Assembly: GCA_023380955.1 (NCBI GenBank) | Contig: JAMCTB010000039.1 | Span: 1 to 8,535, forward strand | DNA length: 8,535 nt | Direction: 5' to 3' | DNA from: Chloroflexota bacterium | GTDB lineage: Bacteria; Chloroflexota; UBA6077 | Shown here: positions 1 to 6,552 of the stretch, in pieces | Position numbering within the stretch: position 1 is the stretch's first letter | Layout of the letters: each line of letters begins with the position of its first letter | The notes under the pieces: generated by a model | Told to the model about the DNA's origin: nothing | Databases searched by the model: none | The model's input: the letters and a program-made list of their open reading frames with translations, nothing else | Made by a program: the position numbers and the translations under genes

Positions 1-27
1 GTAGGGCGGGGGGCTATCCCCCGCCCT
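1..27 (-). terminator. Strong GC-rich hairpin, probable terminator after the toxin gene
   Basis: Bases 3-12 pair perfectly with 18-27, giving a 10-bp stem (AGGGCGGGGG against CCCCCGCCCT) with a 5-base loop. It begins about 20 bases past the toxin stop codon, where a terminator for the minus-strand genes would sit. The U-tract a minus-strand intrinsic terminator needs would lie left of base 1 and cannot be seen. On the plus strand the stem is followed by GTGCTTTT, so it may also stop transcripts coming from the left. Strand and mechanism are therefore inferred; the hairpin itself is certain. Confidence 0.6.
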
Positions 28-47
28 GTGCTTTTCCGTGGTAGTCA

Positions 48-533
48 TCACTTCTTAACGCGTGGGGTCGGGGCCCAGTGGATGCTGGAGTGCAGGACCT
101 GCGGCGTGCCTGCCAGGGCCGCGGCTCCATCCAGAGCCCGCTGAGAGGTGCGGGGGAATTGAAGGTGAGAGGTCCGGCCGCTGGGGGCCATTCTGAAGGC
201 GAACGGGCGGGGGACTGTGGCATCCACCGTTTCGAGCCATTCCCACTTCTTCACGGTCAATCTTAGAAGGTTGAAGGAGCTGAGGGGCTGAGGTAGGAAG
301 ACGATACCCACGCCGCACACGATCAGAAGGCTTCTCTGAGCTTCGGCCTCCAGGATGCCGAGGTTCCGCGAAAGGACGATGGAGCCCTCCCTGCCGGCCC
401 AGGGTATCCACCGTTCGTCCTTGGTGCCGGGAACGATGGGCATGCCCTTGGCAACGTAGCGTGCTTGGACACCCACCGCCGCCAGGGCCCTACCCAGGCC
501 CGCGCCGGTGTCCTCGTCGACGAACAGCTTCAT
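48..533 (-). CDS. VapC45-like PIN-domain toxin (putative RNase)
   Basis: Likely toxin of a type II toxin-antitoxin pair, a PIN-like ribonuclease of the VapC45/PIN_10 type. The 161-residue product starts MKLFVDED, with acidic residues D6, E7 and D8 at the first PIN position. D39 and E40 precede RWIPWA, and the core strand reads SIVLSRN (51-57). The segment ETVDATVPRPFAFRM (101-115) resembles the end of this family's domain. Residues from about 126 to 161 form a polar, low-complexity tail that seems longer than usual. Family members, as I recall them, have Asp in the third acidic position (TKD or SRD); here it is N57 (codon AAC at 365-363), so catalysis may be weakened. The start is ATG 533-531, overlapping the antitoxin TGA as ATGA with no clear ribosome site, so translation is probably coupled. 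The frame stays open upstream to 620, but that extension lies inside the antitoxin gene. Family assignment is good; activity is not shown. Confidence 0.8.
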   Translation of the reverse strand: MKLFVDEDTGAGLGRALAAVGVQARYVAKGMPIVPGTKDERWIPWAGREGSIVLSRNLGILEAEAQRSLLIVCGVGIVFLPQPLSSFNLLRLTVKKWEWLETVDATVPRPFAFRMAPSGRTSHLQFPRTSQRALDGAAALAGTPQVLHSSIHWAPTPRVKK

Positions 534-1249
534 GCAACATACTTGAGGGCTTCTTCGACGACGCGCGGAACCAGCTCGTAGTCCAGGACGAGATCCTTGA
601 TGGACTCCCCTCCATGCCATCGACGGCTGAGGGTCTCGAGGGTCACGCCACTATCGAGGATCGTCGGGCGCCCGGCGGCGATGTGGGGATCGATCACGAT
701 GGGCACGTTGCGCCCCTTGGGGAACCACCGAACCGCAAAGGGATCGCGGGCACCGAAATCCAGATGCGCCATCTCGTCGCGGACCAGCCCCGGGAGGGCC
801 CACTGGCCTTGCAGGTCGAGGGCGAGGATGCCAGGGCCCGGGTACTGGGTGTCGAACTCGTGGAGCAGGTGCCCCCCGAACTCGAAGAGGTTGAGGGTCG
901 CGAAGGGATAGGGCAAGCCCAGCCGTTCGCGGGCAAAGTTGTGTGCCCGGCGCAGTCGCTCCAGACTGACTCGGCCGTGACGGGACTCGGCAGACCGAAA
1001 TCTGGCTACCACCGCGATCTCCACCAACTCCAGGAAGGACACGACGAGGGGACCATCCTCGCCCGTGGCTCTGCCGGCGCCAAAGACGGGAGCCATCTGA
1101 TGGCCAGGGGCTTCATAGCCAAAGAGCCATCGTCGCACGGTGGCAGCGGTCGTTCCTGCCAACCGTGCGGCCCGAGCGGCCGTATATGCCTTACCGGTGC
1201 GAAAAGTGTCCAGGGCCGGCTGGCTGTCCCACGTTTGAGTGTCGTACAT
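530..1249 (-). CDS. VapB45-like antitoxin: N-terminal HTH plus C-terminal DUF433
   Basis: Likely antitoxin and autorepressor for the adjoining PIN toxin; 239 residues, which from memory equals M. tuberculosis VapB45. Residues 18-45 form a helix-turn-helix resembling MerR or VapB45 DNA-binding domains, with AARAARLAGTTAATVRRW as the core. The middle part (about 66-165) is mostly helical, including FLELVEIAVVARFR. Residues 180-238 are a typical DUF433 domain: VPIVIDPHIAAGRPTI, then a helix-turn-helix-like stretch ending in VVEEALKYVA. In such pairs the N-terminal part binds the operator and DUF433 contacts the toxin; this is family knowledge, not shown here. The start is ATG 1249 with GAGGGG at 1261-1256 and a 6-base spacer. 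The stop overlaps the toxin start (ATGA). The 194-base region upstream carries inverted repeats that could be its operator. Confidence 0.85.
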   Translation of the reverse strand: MYDTQTWDSQPALDTFRTGKAYTAARAARLAGTTAATVRRWLFGYEAPGHQMAPVFGAGRATGEDGPLVVSFLELVEIAVVARFRSAESRHGRVSLERLRRAHNFARERLGLPYPFATLNLFEFGGHLLHEFDTQYPGPGILALDLQGQWALPGLVRDEMAHLDFGARDPFAVRWFPKGRNVPIVIDPHIAAGRPTILDSGVTLETLSRRWHGGESIKDLVLDYELVPRVVEEALKYVA

Positions 1250-1295
1250 GCCGTACCCCTCTAGGAAGGCGGTCTTCTCCAGAGCAAGGGATCAC

Positions 1296-1313
1296 CTCAT
1301 AGCATATAGCTAT
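1296..1313 (-). promoter_or_regulatory. Weak candidate promoter or operator of the toxin-antitoxin pair
   Basis: This is the only AT-rich block in the spacer. On the minus strand it reads ATAGCTATATGCTATGAG. TG-C-TATGAG (1304-1296) could act as an extended -10, about 46 bases before the antitoxin start. No good -35 box lies at the right distance. The block also contains ATAGC and GCTAT (1299-1303 and 1309-1313) as a 5-bp inverted repeat around ATATA, which would suit an autorepressor binding over its own promoter. The call rests on composition and position only. Confidence 0.3.
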
Positions 1314-1352
1314 TTCCGCGTCTTGGGTAGTAGGGCTGCTGACCCGGCCCGG

Positions 1353-1375
1353 CCCCTATCCTGGCTATCTAGGGG
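1353..1375. repeat. Inverted repeat CCCCTA-N11-TAGGGG
   Basis: Six-base arms CCCCTA (1353-1358) and TAGGGG (1370-1375) match perfectly around an 11-base centre. No T-tract follows on either strand, so it does not look like an intrinsic terminator. It lies 104-126 bases before the antitoxin start, where a regulator could bind. It may also be chance in GC-rich DNA. Confidence 0.35.
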
Positions 1376-1443
1376 AACCCGCACCTTCTCACTCCTATCA
1401 GGGAAGTCTGCGCCATCTGCGGACTGGTCATGGTTTCCCTGCA

Positions 1444-4188
1444 TCAGACGGCGAACACCTTGAGCACCTCGTCGCCGTAGTGGTTGATCACCTTGACGGC
1501 GATTTTGCCGCTCTGCGGCGGATCGAAAGGGCGGCTCACGGTGGAGTAGAGGGCGGACCAGGCGGCTTCGTCGATCTCGGCGCGGAGCGCCCTCTTCAGC
1601 TTCTCGTAGGGCTCGTCGGCGCCGGTGAAGTAGGCGTGCCGGACGAAGAAGCTCTCGCCGTTGTAGTCGGTGTCGATGAACCAGCAGGCGATGTCGTCGG
1701 TAGAGTTGGAGCGGATCTGGCCCGTGGTGGGGTCGTAGACGTCCACCCCTCTGATCTCCAGCACCAGACGGCCGTCTTGCTGTCTCTTCATCTCTATGTC
1801 CGGTTCCCCGAAGACCATGAAGAGGTTGCCCGCTCCGGTGCTCTTCAGCAGAGTATCGCCCATGGCCAGGTCGGGGTTGATCCGAGCCAACATCACCGGG
1901 AGCCTTCCGTACTGCCGGGTCTCCTCCGTCACGAAGCCATCTTTTCCCTGAGGCTCCGGGCTGAACTCCCTGGCCGTCTCCCCCGCGTGGGCGTCGAAGG
2001 CGAAGCCGCAGACCACCAGCAGGTCGAAGCCGATCCCCCGGAGGGCCTCTTTGGCCGCCTCCTTCACCTGCTCCGGCCCCACCGTGCCATGCTCCGGTCC
2101 GAGGGAGATGGCCACCCGGCGGGCGATTCCCTCGCTGTCGGTGTACTCTCCGGCGGCGTTCAGCCAGGTCCCGGCGTAGGGCTCCAACCGGTCGAGCTTC
2201 AGCCTCTCGCTCTTCCGGGTGTTCTGCACGCCGGCCTTCTCGAGGTTCGCCAGGATCATCGTCTCGAACTGGCCGGTGGCGGCCGTCTGCTGGGCCTCCC
2301 GCTCAGAGGCCGGGCGCTCCTCGTCGGTGGAAAGGACCCGATGGGGGGAGAGGCTCTCCACGGTGAAGGGGCCGGCGACTCGAATCCTCTTGTTGTCCTC
2401 GTAGGGCTGGTCGTGCAGGGTCTCGGTATCGGCGTGGCGGGCGATGGAGGCGTCGATCTCCTTCCGACTCATGCCTCCCCTGATGTCCGGGGTGTTGGCG
2501 ATGCTTCCGGATGTAATCCGTGGTGCTCGCTTGTAGATGAAGCCCTTCTTGATATCGCCTCCGGTACGGTACTCGGGCGGCACCTTACCACTGAACTCCG
2601 CCTCCTTCTTGATGCCCTCGGGCGAGTCGGCCAGGAGGTAGTAGGGATACTTGGCGGCCATCAGACGGGTGCGGGCCAAGGCCAGGGCGACACGGCTCGT
2701 GTCGCAGGTGATCCAGCGGCGTCCCCACTGCTCCGCGACGTAGGCGGTGGTGCCGCTGCCACAGGTGGGGTCCAGCACCAGGTCCCCAGGGTCGGTCGTC
2801 ATGAGGATGCAGCGCTTAATGATCTCGGGGTTGGTTTGCACCACGTAGACTTGATCGGCAGCCCCACCCAAGCCGTCCCACCAGTTGGCGATTTCCTTGA
2901 ACGGGAAATCATCGAGATACCGTTTGTAGTCCCACGACGACCCGCTGTCGATAAGACGACCCGCCATGGCGACTCGGATCATTCCAGGTATCGACCCGTC
3001 GTCCGTGCGGATGGTGTGGCTCCAACATCGGCCCTTCGGCGGATCGTGCGTCACGCCGCCCCATGCTAGAGGACCGTTCTGGTTGGCGCGCTCCCCCCCG
3101 TTGGTGATGGGCCAGGGGCGGAAAAGACGGGCATTAGGGATGTCGCGGAACAGGGCAGCGGGAAGGCTTCGGTAGTCTCGAATGTCGCCTCCAATCTTCA
3201 CAGCGCCGAGAGGATACTGCGCACCGTCGGGCAGCTCCACAGTCCGAAACTCATTCAGAGTCTCCTCGTCTAGTTTCCTCGGTTCAAGCATCGGCCGGAA
3301 CTTCGGGCCACCGTGAGGATCGTGGCGAGAGGTCCTTGAGTACCAGAGTAGGTAGTCGTTCACGGGGTCGATCAGGTCACTCTTCTGGCTCCCCTTCTTC
3401 TTCACGAGGATCGTGGTCACCGCGCACTCACTACCGAACACCTCGTCCAGGACGCACCGCACCAGGTGCACGTTCTCGTCCCCGATCTGCATGAAGACGC
3501 TACCGCTCTCGGTGAGGAGTTCTCGTGCCACCACCAATCGGTCGCGCAGGTAGGCCAGATAGGAGTGGATGCCCAGCTTCCAGGTGTCCCGGAAGGCCCG
3601 GACCTGCTCCGGTTGGCGGGTCAGATCCTCGGCCTTGCCGTCCCGCACGTCCCGCTTCCGGGTGGAGACCTGCCAGTTGGAGCCAAACTTGATCCCGTAG
3701 GGGGGGTCGATGTAGATCGTCTGGACCTTTCCCTTTAGACCCTCCTTCTCCGCCAGGGAGGCCATCACCAGCAGGGAATCCCCCAGGATCATCCGGTTGG
3801 TCCAGTTCTGCTCGTGGCGGTAGAAGTCCACCATCTCCTCGAAGGCTATCCCGTTGAAGTCGGCGAAGAGGGACGTCTGCTGAGGCCGGCCCTTCTTCGC
3901 CTCGGCCCGCACGTTCTCGACGATGGCCTGGGGGTGGATCTTCTCCTGGATGTAGATGGGCACCGAGGGGACCGCCAGGTCCTGAGCGTCCTGCTCGTCC
4001 TTGCCCTTCCAGACCAGCTGCGGATCGAGGGAGGGGTCGCGAGGGTAAAGCAGGGTCTTCGGCTCCCTCTCGTCCTCGGCCACGAAGTCCCTCAGCTCCT
4101 CGGTGGGTATGTTGACTCGCTTGTCCCTGTGCTTGAGGCTGTCGACGGGAACCGAGACTGGATCCTTGGCGGTCCGCGGCATGCTCAC
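1444..4188 (-). CDS. Type III-like (beta-class) DNA methyltransferase, Mod subunit
   Basis: Modification subunit that methylates adenine N6 (or cytosine N4) using S-adenosylmethionine and would protect host DNA from Res. The catalytic motif DPPY is at residues 161-164 (YIDPPYGIKFGS) and precedes the SAM-binding motif DPTCGSGT at 473-480; this order defines the beta class of type III Mod enzymes. Between them (about 260-440) lies a variable stretch that should hold the target-recognition domain. The N-terminal 130 residues include YPRDPSLDPQLVW and VDFYRHEQNWTNRMILGDSLL, seen in large methyltransferases partnered with type III-like Res proteins. A large C-terminal region (about 640-914) contains DYNGESFFVRHAYFTG and ends KVINHYGDEVLKVFAV; its role is unknown. 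GTG 4188 overlaps the upstream stop as GTGA. AGGGAGG (4198-4192) is only 3 bases from that GTG but 9 from ATG 4182, so a 912-residue product may be the real one. No frameshift is visible. The target sequence cannot be read from this. Confidence 0.92.
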   Translation of the reverse strand: MSMPRTAKDPVSVPVDSLKHRDKRVNIPTEELRDFVAEDEREPKTLLYPRDPSLDPQLVWKGKDEQDAQDLAVPSVPIYIQEKIHPQAIVENVRAEAKKGRPQQTSLFADFNGIAFEEMVDFYRHEQNWTNRMILGDSLLVMASLAEKEGLKGKVQTIYIDPPYGIKFGSNWQVSTRKRDVRDGKAEDLTRQPEQVRAFRDTWKLGIHSYLAYLRDRLVVARELLTESGSVFMQIGDENVHLVRCVLDEVFGSECAVTTILVKKKGSQKSDLIDPVNDYLLWYSRTSRHDPHGGPKFRPMLEPRKLDEETLNEFRTVELPDGAQYPLGAVKIGGDIRDYRSLPAALFRDIPNARLFRPWPITNGGERANQNGPLAWGGVTHDPPKGRCWSHTIRTDDGSIPGMIRVAMAGRLIDSGSSWDYKRYLDDFPFKEIANWWDGLGGAADQVYVVQTNPEIIKRCILMTTDPGDLVLDPTCGSGTTAYVAEQWGRRWITCDTSRVALALARTRLMAAKYPYYLLADSPEGIKKEAEFSGKVPPEYRTGGDIKKGFIYKRAPRITSGSIANTPDIRGGMSRKEIDASIARHADTETLHDQPYEDNKRIRVAGPFTVESLSPHRVLSTDEERPASEREAQQTAATGQFETMILANLEKAGVQNTRKSERLKLDRLEPYAGTWLNAAGEYTDSEGIARRVAISLGPEHGTVGPEQVKEAAKEALRGIGFDLLVVCGFAFDAHAGETAREFSPEPQGKDGFVTEETRQYGRLPVMLARINPDLAMGDTLLKSTGAGNLFMVFGEPDIEMKRQQDGRLVLEIRGVDVYDPTTGQIRSNSTDDIACWFIDTDYNGESFFVRHAYFTGADEPYEKLKRALRAEIDEAAWSALYSTVSRPFDPPQSGKIAVKVINHYGDEVLKVFAV

Positions 4189-4832
4189 TTGCCTCCCTTC
4201 GTTCGGGCCCTCGTCTTCTCTACGGCTTCCGAAAGGGTGCTACAGGTGAGCAGCAGATCGAAGGCCGCCCACACCCGACTGTTGCGGAAGATTGCCCCCG
4301 GCTTGACCACGCACGGTAGGATAATTGGCTGTCCCAGGTTGTAGAGGAAGTGGGGGGTGCTGGCCAGCGGCTCCAGGATCCTCGTGGGATCGATCTCGGG
4401 AATGGAGCCGGCCACGTCGGCAAACCGGAGTATCTGGTAGCTGTCCACGTGGCGAATGCTCTGGAGCCTGCCCCGGTATCTGAACCTCAGGTAGTTGGGC
4501 GGCACTTTCGGCCAGCTACCACCGCTGACGGGATGGAAGTAGTGGCCTCCCTTCTCGACGATGTCGATGAAGGAGATCGCCGACCACTCTGGTTTTCCGG
4601 CGAGCGAGACAACGTAGACCCGATTGGACTCCTGGTCCTGCATGGTCATCAGCCCCTCCAGGTAGTGCATCAGTTCCCTAAGCAGCCGCTTCTCGGCGTG
4701 GTTTGCAGCTCTAGCGCTGGTCGACGCGATCTGGTAGAGGCTCCTCCAGCTCCGGTAGAGTACGGGGACCTGGATGCCGTCGGTCCGCAACTTCTCCCTA
4801 GCGTATTCCTCGCTGCACTCTGCCATGACCAC
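4185..4832 (-). CDS. Unrecognised protein between the three-Cys gene and mod
   Basis: I cannot assign a function. The 215-residue product is soluble-looking, with no signal peptide or membrane segment. Residues 40-62 are helical (ARAANHAEKRLLRELMHYLE), followed by MQDQESNRVYVVSL (64-77), FIDIVEKGGHYFHPV (88-102), WPKVPPNYLRFRYRGRL (107-123) and HFLYNLGQPI (161-170). It ends with SRVWAAFDLLLTCSTLSEA (185-203). Dense aromatic and conserved-looking motifs suggest a real domain. From memory, similar C-terminal regions occur in larger restriction-linked proteins with a nuclease-like N-terminus; here only about 55 residues precede that region, so this could be a shortened version. I prefer GTG 4832, since GAGGAG (4847-4842) is 9 bases upstream; ATG 4826 is the alternative. 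The frame stays open to 5072, but that part overlaps the three-Cys gene and is Ser/Pro/Arg-rich. Its stop overlaps the mod start (GTGA), linking it to methylation. Confidence 0.75.
   Translation of the reverse strand: MVMAECSEEYAREKLRTDGIQVPVLYRSWRSLYQIASTSARAANHAEKRLLRELMHYLEGLMTMQDQESNRVYVVSLAGKPEWSAISFIDIVEKGGHYFHPVSGGSWPKVPPNYLRFRYRGRLQSIRHVDSYQILRFADVAGSIPEIDPTRILEPLASTPHFLYNLGQPIILPCVVKPGAIFRNSRVWAAFDLLLTCSTLSEAVEKTRARTKGGK
4192..4198 (-). promoter_or_regulatory. Ribosome binding site of mod that bears on its start
   Basis: AGGGAGG lies at the end of the preceding gene. The spacer is 3 bases to GTG 4188 and 9 bases to ATG 4182. The second is the normal distance, so initiation at ATG 4182 is at least as likely as at the GTG that overlaps the upstream stop. 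Confidence 0.6.
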
Positions 4833-4841
4833 CGTGGTGGT

Positions 4842-4847
4842 CTCCTC
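4842..4847 (-). promoter_or_regulatory. Ribosome binding site favouring GTG 4832
   Basis: GAGGAG is separated by 9 bases (ACCACCACG) from GTG 4832 and by 15 from ATG 4826. The spacing favours the GTG as the start of the unrecognised gene and argues against the longer frame that opens at 5072. Confidence 0.5.
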
Positions 4848-4872
4848 GCGGAGAGACCCGGGGCGCGCCTGG

Positions 4873-5625
4873 TCACGATGCGGCCGCAAACCCGGGTGTC
4901 GGTGACCTGGCTGGCGAGACCTCGGGGAACTCGTCCCAGGTTCTGCCCTCCAGCTCACGGCCGGACCTGTTTCTCCTGGTGCCCCCCCACTGCTTGAAGA
5001 AGAAGGGGACTCTCCAGCGCTGGCACTGTCCCCGCAGATCGATCGCCCACGCCGGATCCAGTGGCCGAGCACCAGGGCCGGACTCCCCTCCCACGATCAC
5101 CCAGTCAATACCCTGCAGATCCAGGTCCGGCAGCGGTCCAAGCAGGGGTTCGAGGGAAAGAAACCTCACTGCTGCTGGAGTCGATCGCAGATGGTCGATC
5201 CGGAAGCTGTACTCTCGTGACTCCACGCTGACCCCCATCCACACGTTCTCCGGCCACGGCAGGCTCGCGTGCACCTCCGACAGCCGGTGAGAGCGCTTGG
5301 TCAACAGCTGGAAGCGGTGCCGGTGGGCGCGGCGCATCACGTCGAACACCTGGACAATGAACTCCAGAGGCACTCCATCGTGGAACAGGTCGCTCATGGA
5401 GTTGACGAAGACGTTCTGAGGCTTGCTCCAACGGAGAGGCAGTCCCAGAGCAGACTCATGGAGGGTCAACTGGAAGCCGTTGGCATAGTTTGGCTGGCCC
5501 ATCGCCTTGAGCCGTCTCGCCATTCTCTCGGCGTAGCAGTGCTTGCAGCCGGGGCTGATCTTGGTGCAGCCCGTCAGCGGGTTCCAGGTGGACTCGGTCC
5601 ATTCGATAGAAGATCTGGCAGCCAT
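4873..5625 (-). CDS. Three-Cys-motif protein, DUF5131 (phage Gp37/Gp68 family), radical-SAM-like
   Basis: Member of the DUF5131 family, first named from phage Gp37/Gp68 and regarded as a divergent relative of radical SAM enzymes. The 250-residue product opens with [14 protein letters not shown], then [15 protein letters not shown], placing cysteines at 20, 27 and 30 (CX6CX2C, the three-Cys motif). Canonical radical SAM enzymes use CX3CX2C for a 4Fe-4S cluster; a cluster here is inferred. Other family motifs are [14 protein letters not shown] (73-86), FQLLTKR (105-111), [11 protein letters not shown] (155-165), [13 protein letters not shown] (177-189) and FFFKQWGG (208-215). Length and motifs indicate an intact gene. 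The substrate is unknown; DNA or RNA base modification is a guess. Its ATG shares one base with the tcmP stop (TGATG), fitting the known pairing with TcmP and implying coupled translation. The last 20 residues, Pro/Ser/Ala-rich, look unconserved. Confidence 0.93.
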   Translation of the reverse strand: MAARSSIEWTESTWNPLTGCTKISPGCKHCYAERMARRLKAMGQPNYANGFQLTLHESALGLPLRWSKPQNVFVNSMSDLFHDGVPLEFIVQVFDVMRRAHRHRFQLLTKRSHRLSEVHASLPWPENVWMGVSVESREYSFRIDHLRSTPAAVRFLSLEPLLGPLPDLDLQGIDWVIVGGESGPGARPLDPAWAIDLRGQCQRWRVPFFFKQWGGTRRNRSGRELEGRTWDEFPEVSPARSPTPGFAAAS

Positions 5626-6458
5626 CAGGGTTTCCCCGCATCTCGGTACTTGCGGAAGATGTACTCGACGATCTTGGCGGCGACCGGCTTCTGAGAGGCG
5701 AAGAAGAGATAGTACACCGTAGCCCCCTGCAGATTCCGCATCGGTATGGGCTCCGGAACGTGCTTGAACCCGGCCACTGCCTGCAGCCTCTTCCGGAAGG
5801 CGTCGACGACCGCCTGGTTGTCCGTCTTCTCCTCCCAGCCGAACAGGTTGCCCTGAGTGTCGTAAGCAGCCTGGCGCCAGGACTCGTCTCCCCAGAAGGC
5901 GGTCATCCGTGCGGCCTGCTTGGGATCCACGTTTTCGGGCACACGCCAGAGCACGTTGCGGTTCATATCCGCGACCGGGAAGTTGAGGAATATCTCGACG
6001 CTCCTCATCCGTCCGGCAGCCTGCATCACTTCCCAGTTAAGATGCAGCCCGTAAGGGTCGAGCATGCAGAGAGCCCGCCTGTAATCCTCGAACCTGACCC
6101 GGGGAAAGACCTGGTTCAGCAGTTTGGTGTTGCAGTCGCCCTCGTAGATGGTGACTTCGGGGCGGTCCCGCACCATGTCCCGCAACGACTGCACCTTCTT
6201 GCTATCCAGGTCGATGAGGTGATACTCGGCAAAAGGTGGCTGGATCAGCAAAGCGTTCAGCGGGCTGCCGAGCACGTACTCACCGGTGGTTCGAGAGATG
6301 TGCACCCCGGCTCCGGCGAAGGCATCGATGTACACGTGGGTGAGCCCGAGCTGTTTCTGGGCGCTCAGGTTGCGAGAATAGGCGCTGGCGTACTCTCGGA
6401 CGATGTCCAGCTTGATCTCGGACCAGTATCCGATCCTGTCGTAGGGCTGGTTAATCAC
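5625..6458 (-). CDS. tcmP: TcmP, three-Cys-motif partner protein
   Basis: Partner of the three-Cys-motif (DUF5131) protein encoded just downstream; the pair recurs together in genomes and its biochemical role is unknown. The 277 residues carry a Rossmann-like series: YIDAFAGAG (43-51) like a SAM-binding motif I, DLD (83-85) at the end of a second strand, EGDC (106-109), and [10 protein letters not shown] (133-142) where DNA methyltransferases have DPPY-like motifs. [14 protein letters not shown] (155-168) is another TcmP hallmark. The C-terminal part (about 215-275) includes [20 protein letters not shown]. From these motifs I infer a methyltransferase-like fold, without proof of activity. The start is GTG 6458, with GAGGGGGGAG at 6476-6467 and an 8-base spacer. 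The stop shares a base with the next start (TGATG). A near-consensus promoter at 6552-6525 probably begins the transcript. Confidence 0.92.
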   Translation of the reverse strand: MINQPYDRIGYWSEIKLDIVREYASAYSRNLSAQKQLGLTHVYIDAFAGAGVHISRTTGEYVLGSPLNALLIQPPFAEYHLIDLDSKKVQSLRDMVRDRPEVTIYEGDCNTKLLNQVFPRVRFEDYRRALCMLDPYGLHLNWEVMQAAGRMRSVEIFLNFPVADMNRNVLWRVPENVDPKQAARMTAFWGDESWRQAAYDTQGNLFGWEEKTDNQAVVDAFRKRLQAVAGFKHVPEPIPMRNLQGATVYYLFFASQKPVAAKIVEYIFRKYRDAGKP

Positions 6459-6466
6459 TCCAGCTT

Positions 6467-6476
6467 CTCCCCCCTC
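6467..6476 (-). promoter_or_regulatory. Ribosome binding site of tcmP
   Basis: GAGGGGGGAG lies 8 bases before GTG 6458. No ATG is available nearby, so this site supports the GTG start. Confidence 0.7.
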
Positions 6477-6524
6477 GACCGGTTTTTCCAGTACGCAGCT
6501 CAGTCGAACGCTTGTTCTATATGC

Positions 6525-6552
6525 ATTCTACCGGGTCCGCCCCCGCTGTCAA
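6525..6552 (-). promoter_or_regulatory. Sigma70-type promoter before tcmP, overlapping the res stop
   Basis: On the minus strand TTGACA (6552-6547, perfect -35 consensus) is followed by a 16-bp GC-rich spacer and TAGAAT (6530-6525, 5 of 6 -10 bases). Transcription would start near 6518, giving a leader of about 60 bases before GTG 6458. The -35 box contains the TGA stop of res (6551-6549). The promoter would let tcmP, the DUF5131 gene, the unknown gene and mod be expressed apart from res. A short inverted repeat GAAC-GCTT-GTTC (6506-6517) lies just at the expected start site. The match is read directly; activity is inferred. Confidence 0.7.

Larger units (their letters stand above)
1250..1443. 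other. Spacer between mod and the toxin-antitoxin pair
   Basis: No convincing gene lies in these 194 bases. They hold the antitoxin ribosome site, an AT-rich block with a possible extended -10, and two inverted repeats (1299-1313 and 1353-1375). I see no hairpin followed by a T-tract for the minus-strand mod transcript, so read-through from mod into the antitoxin and toxin genes is possible. A 20-codon minus-strand frame at 1431-1369 is too short to support. Confidence 0.6.

Noticed and set aside
534..620. Upstream extension of the toxin to 620
   Set aside because: The added 29 residues are Arg/Gly-rich and lie inside the DUF433 coding region; the PIN domain begins exactly at MKLFVDED with an ATGA overlap.
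461..1264. 267-residue plus-strand open frame
   Set aside because: Antisense to the antitoxin and the start of the toxin, both of which have recognisable domains.
1369..1431. 20-codon minus-strand frame after mod with a weak AGGG upstream
   Set aside because: Too short, with no recognisable feature; it ends inside the CCCCTA/TAGGGG repeat and is probably chance.
1480..3069. 529-residue plus-strand open frame
   Set aside because: Wholly antisense to mod, which has clear motifs; the translation is low-complexity and shows no domain.
4350..4997. 215-residue plus-strand open frame
   Set aside because: Antisense to the unrecognised gene and the end of the DUF5131 gene; no motif and no supported start.
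4833..5072. Upstream extension of the unrecognised gene to an ATG at 5072
   Set aside because: The extra 80 residues overlap the conserved end of the DUF5131 gene in another frame and are Ser/Pro/Arg-rich. A good ribosome site precedes GTG 4832.
6506..6517. GAAC-GCTT-GTTC inverted repeat as an operator
   Set aside because: Four-base arms are too short to stand as a feature; noted only as part of the promoter.
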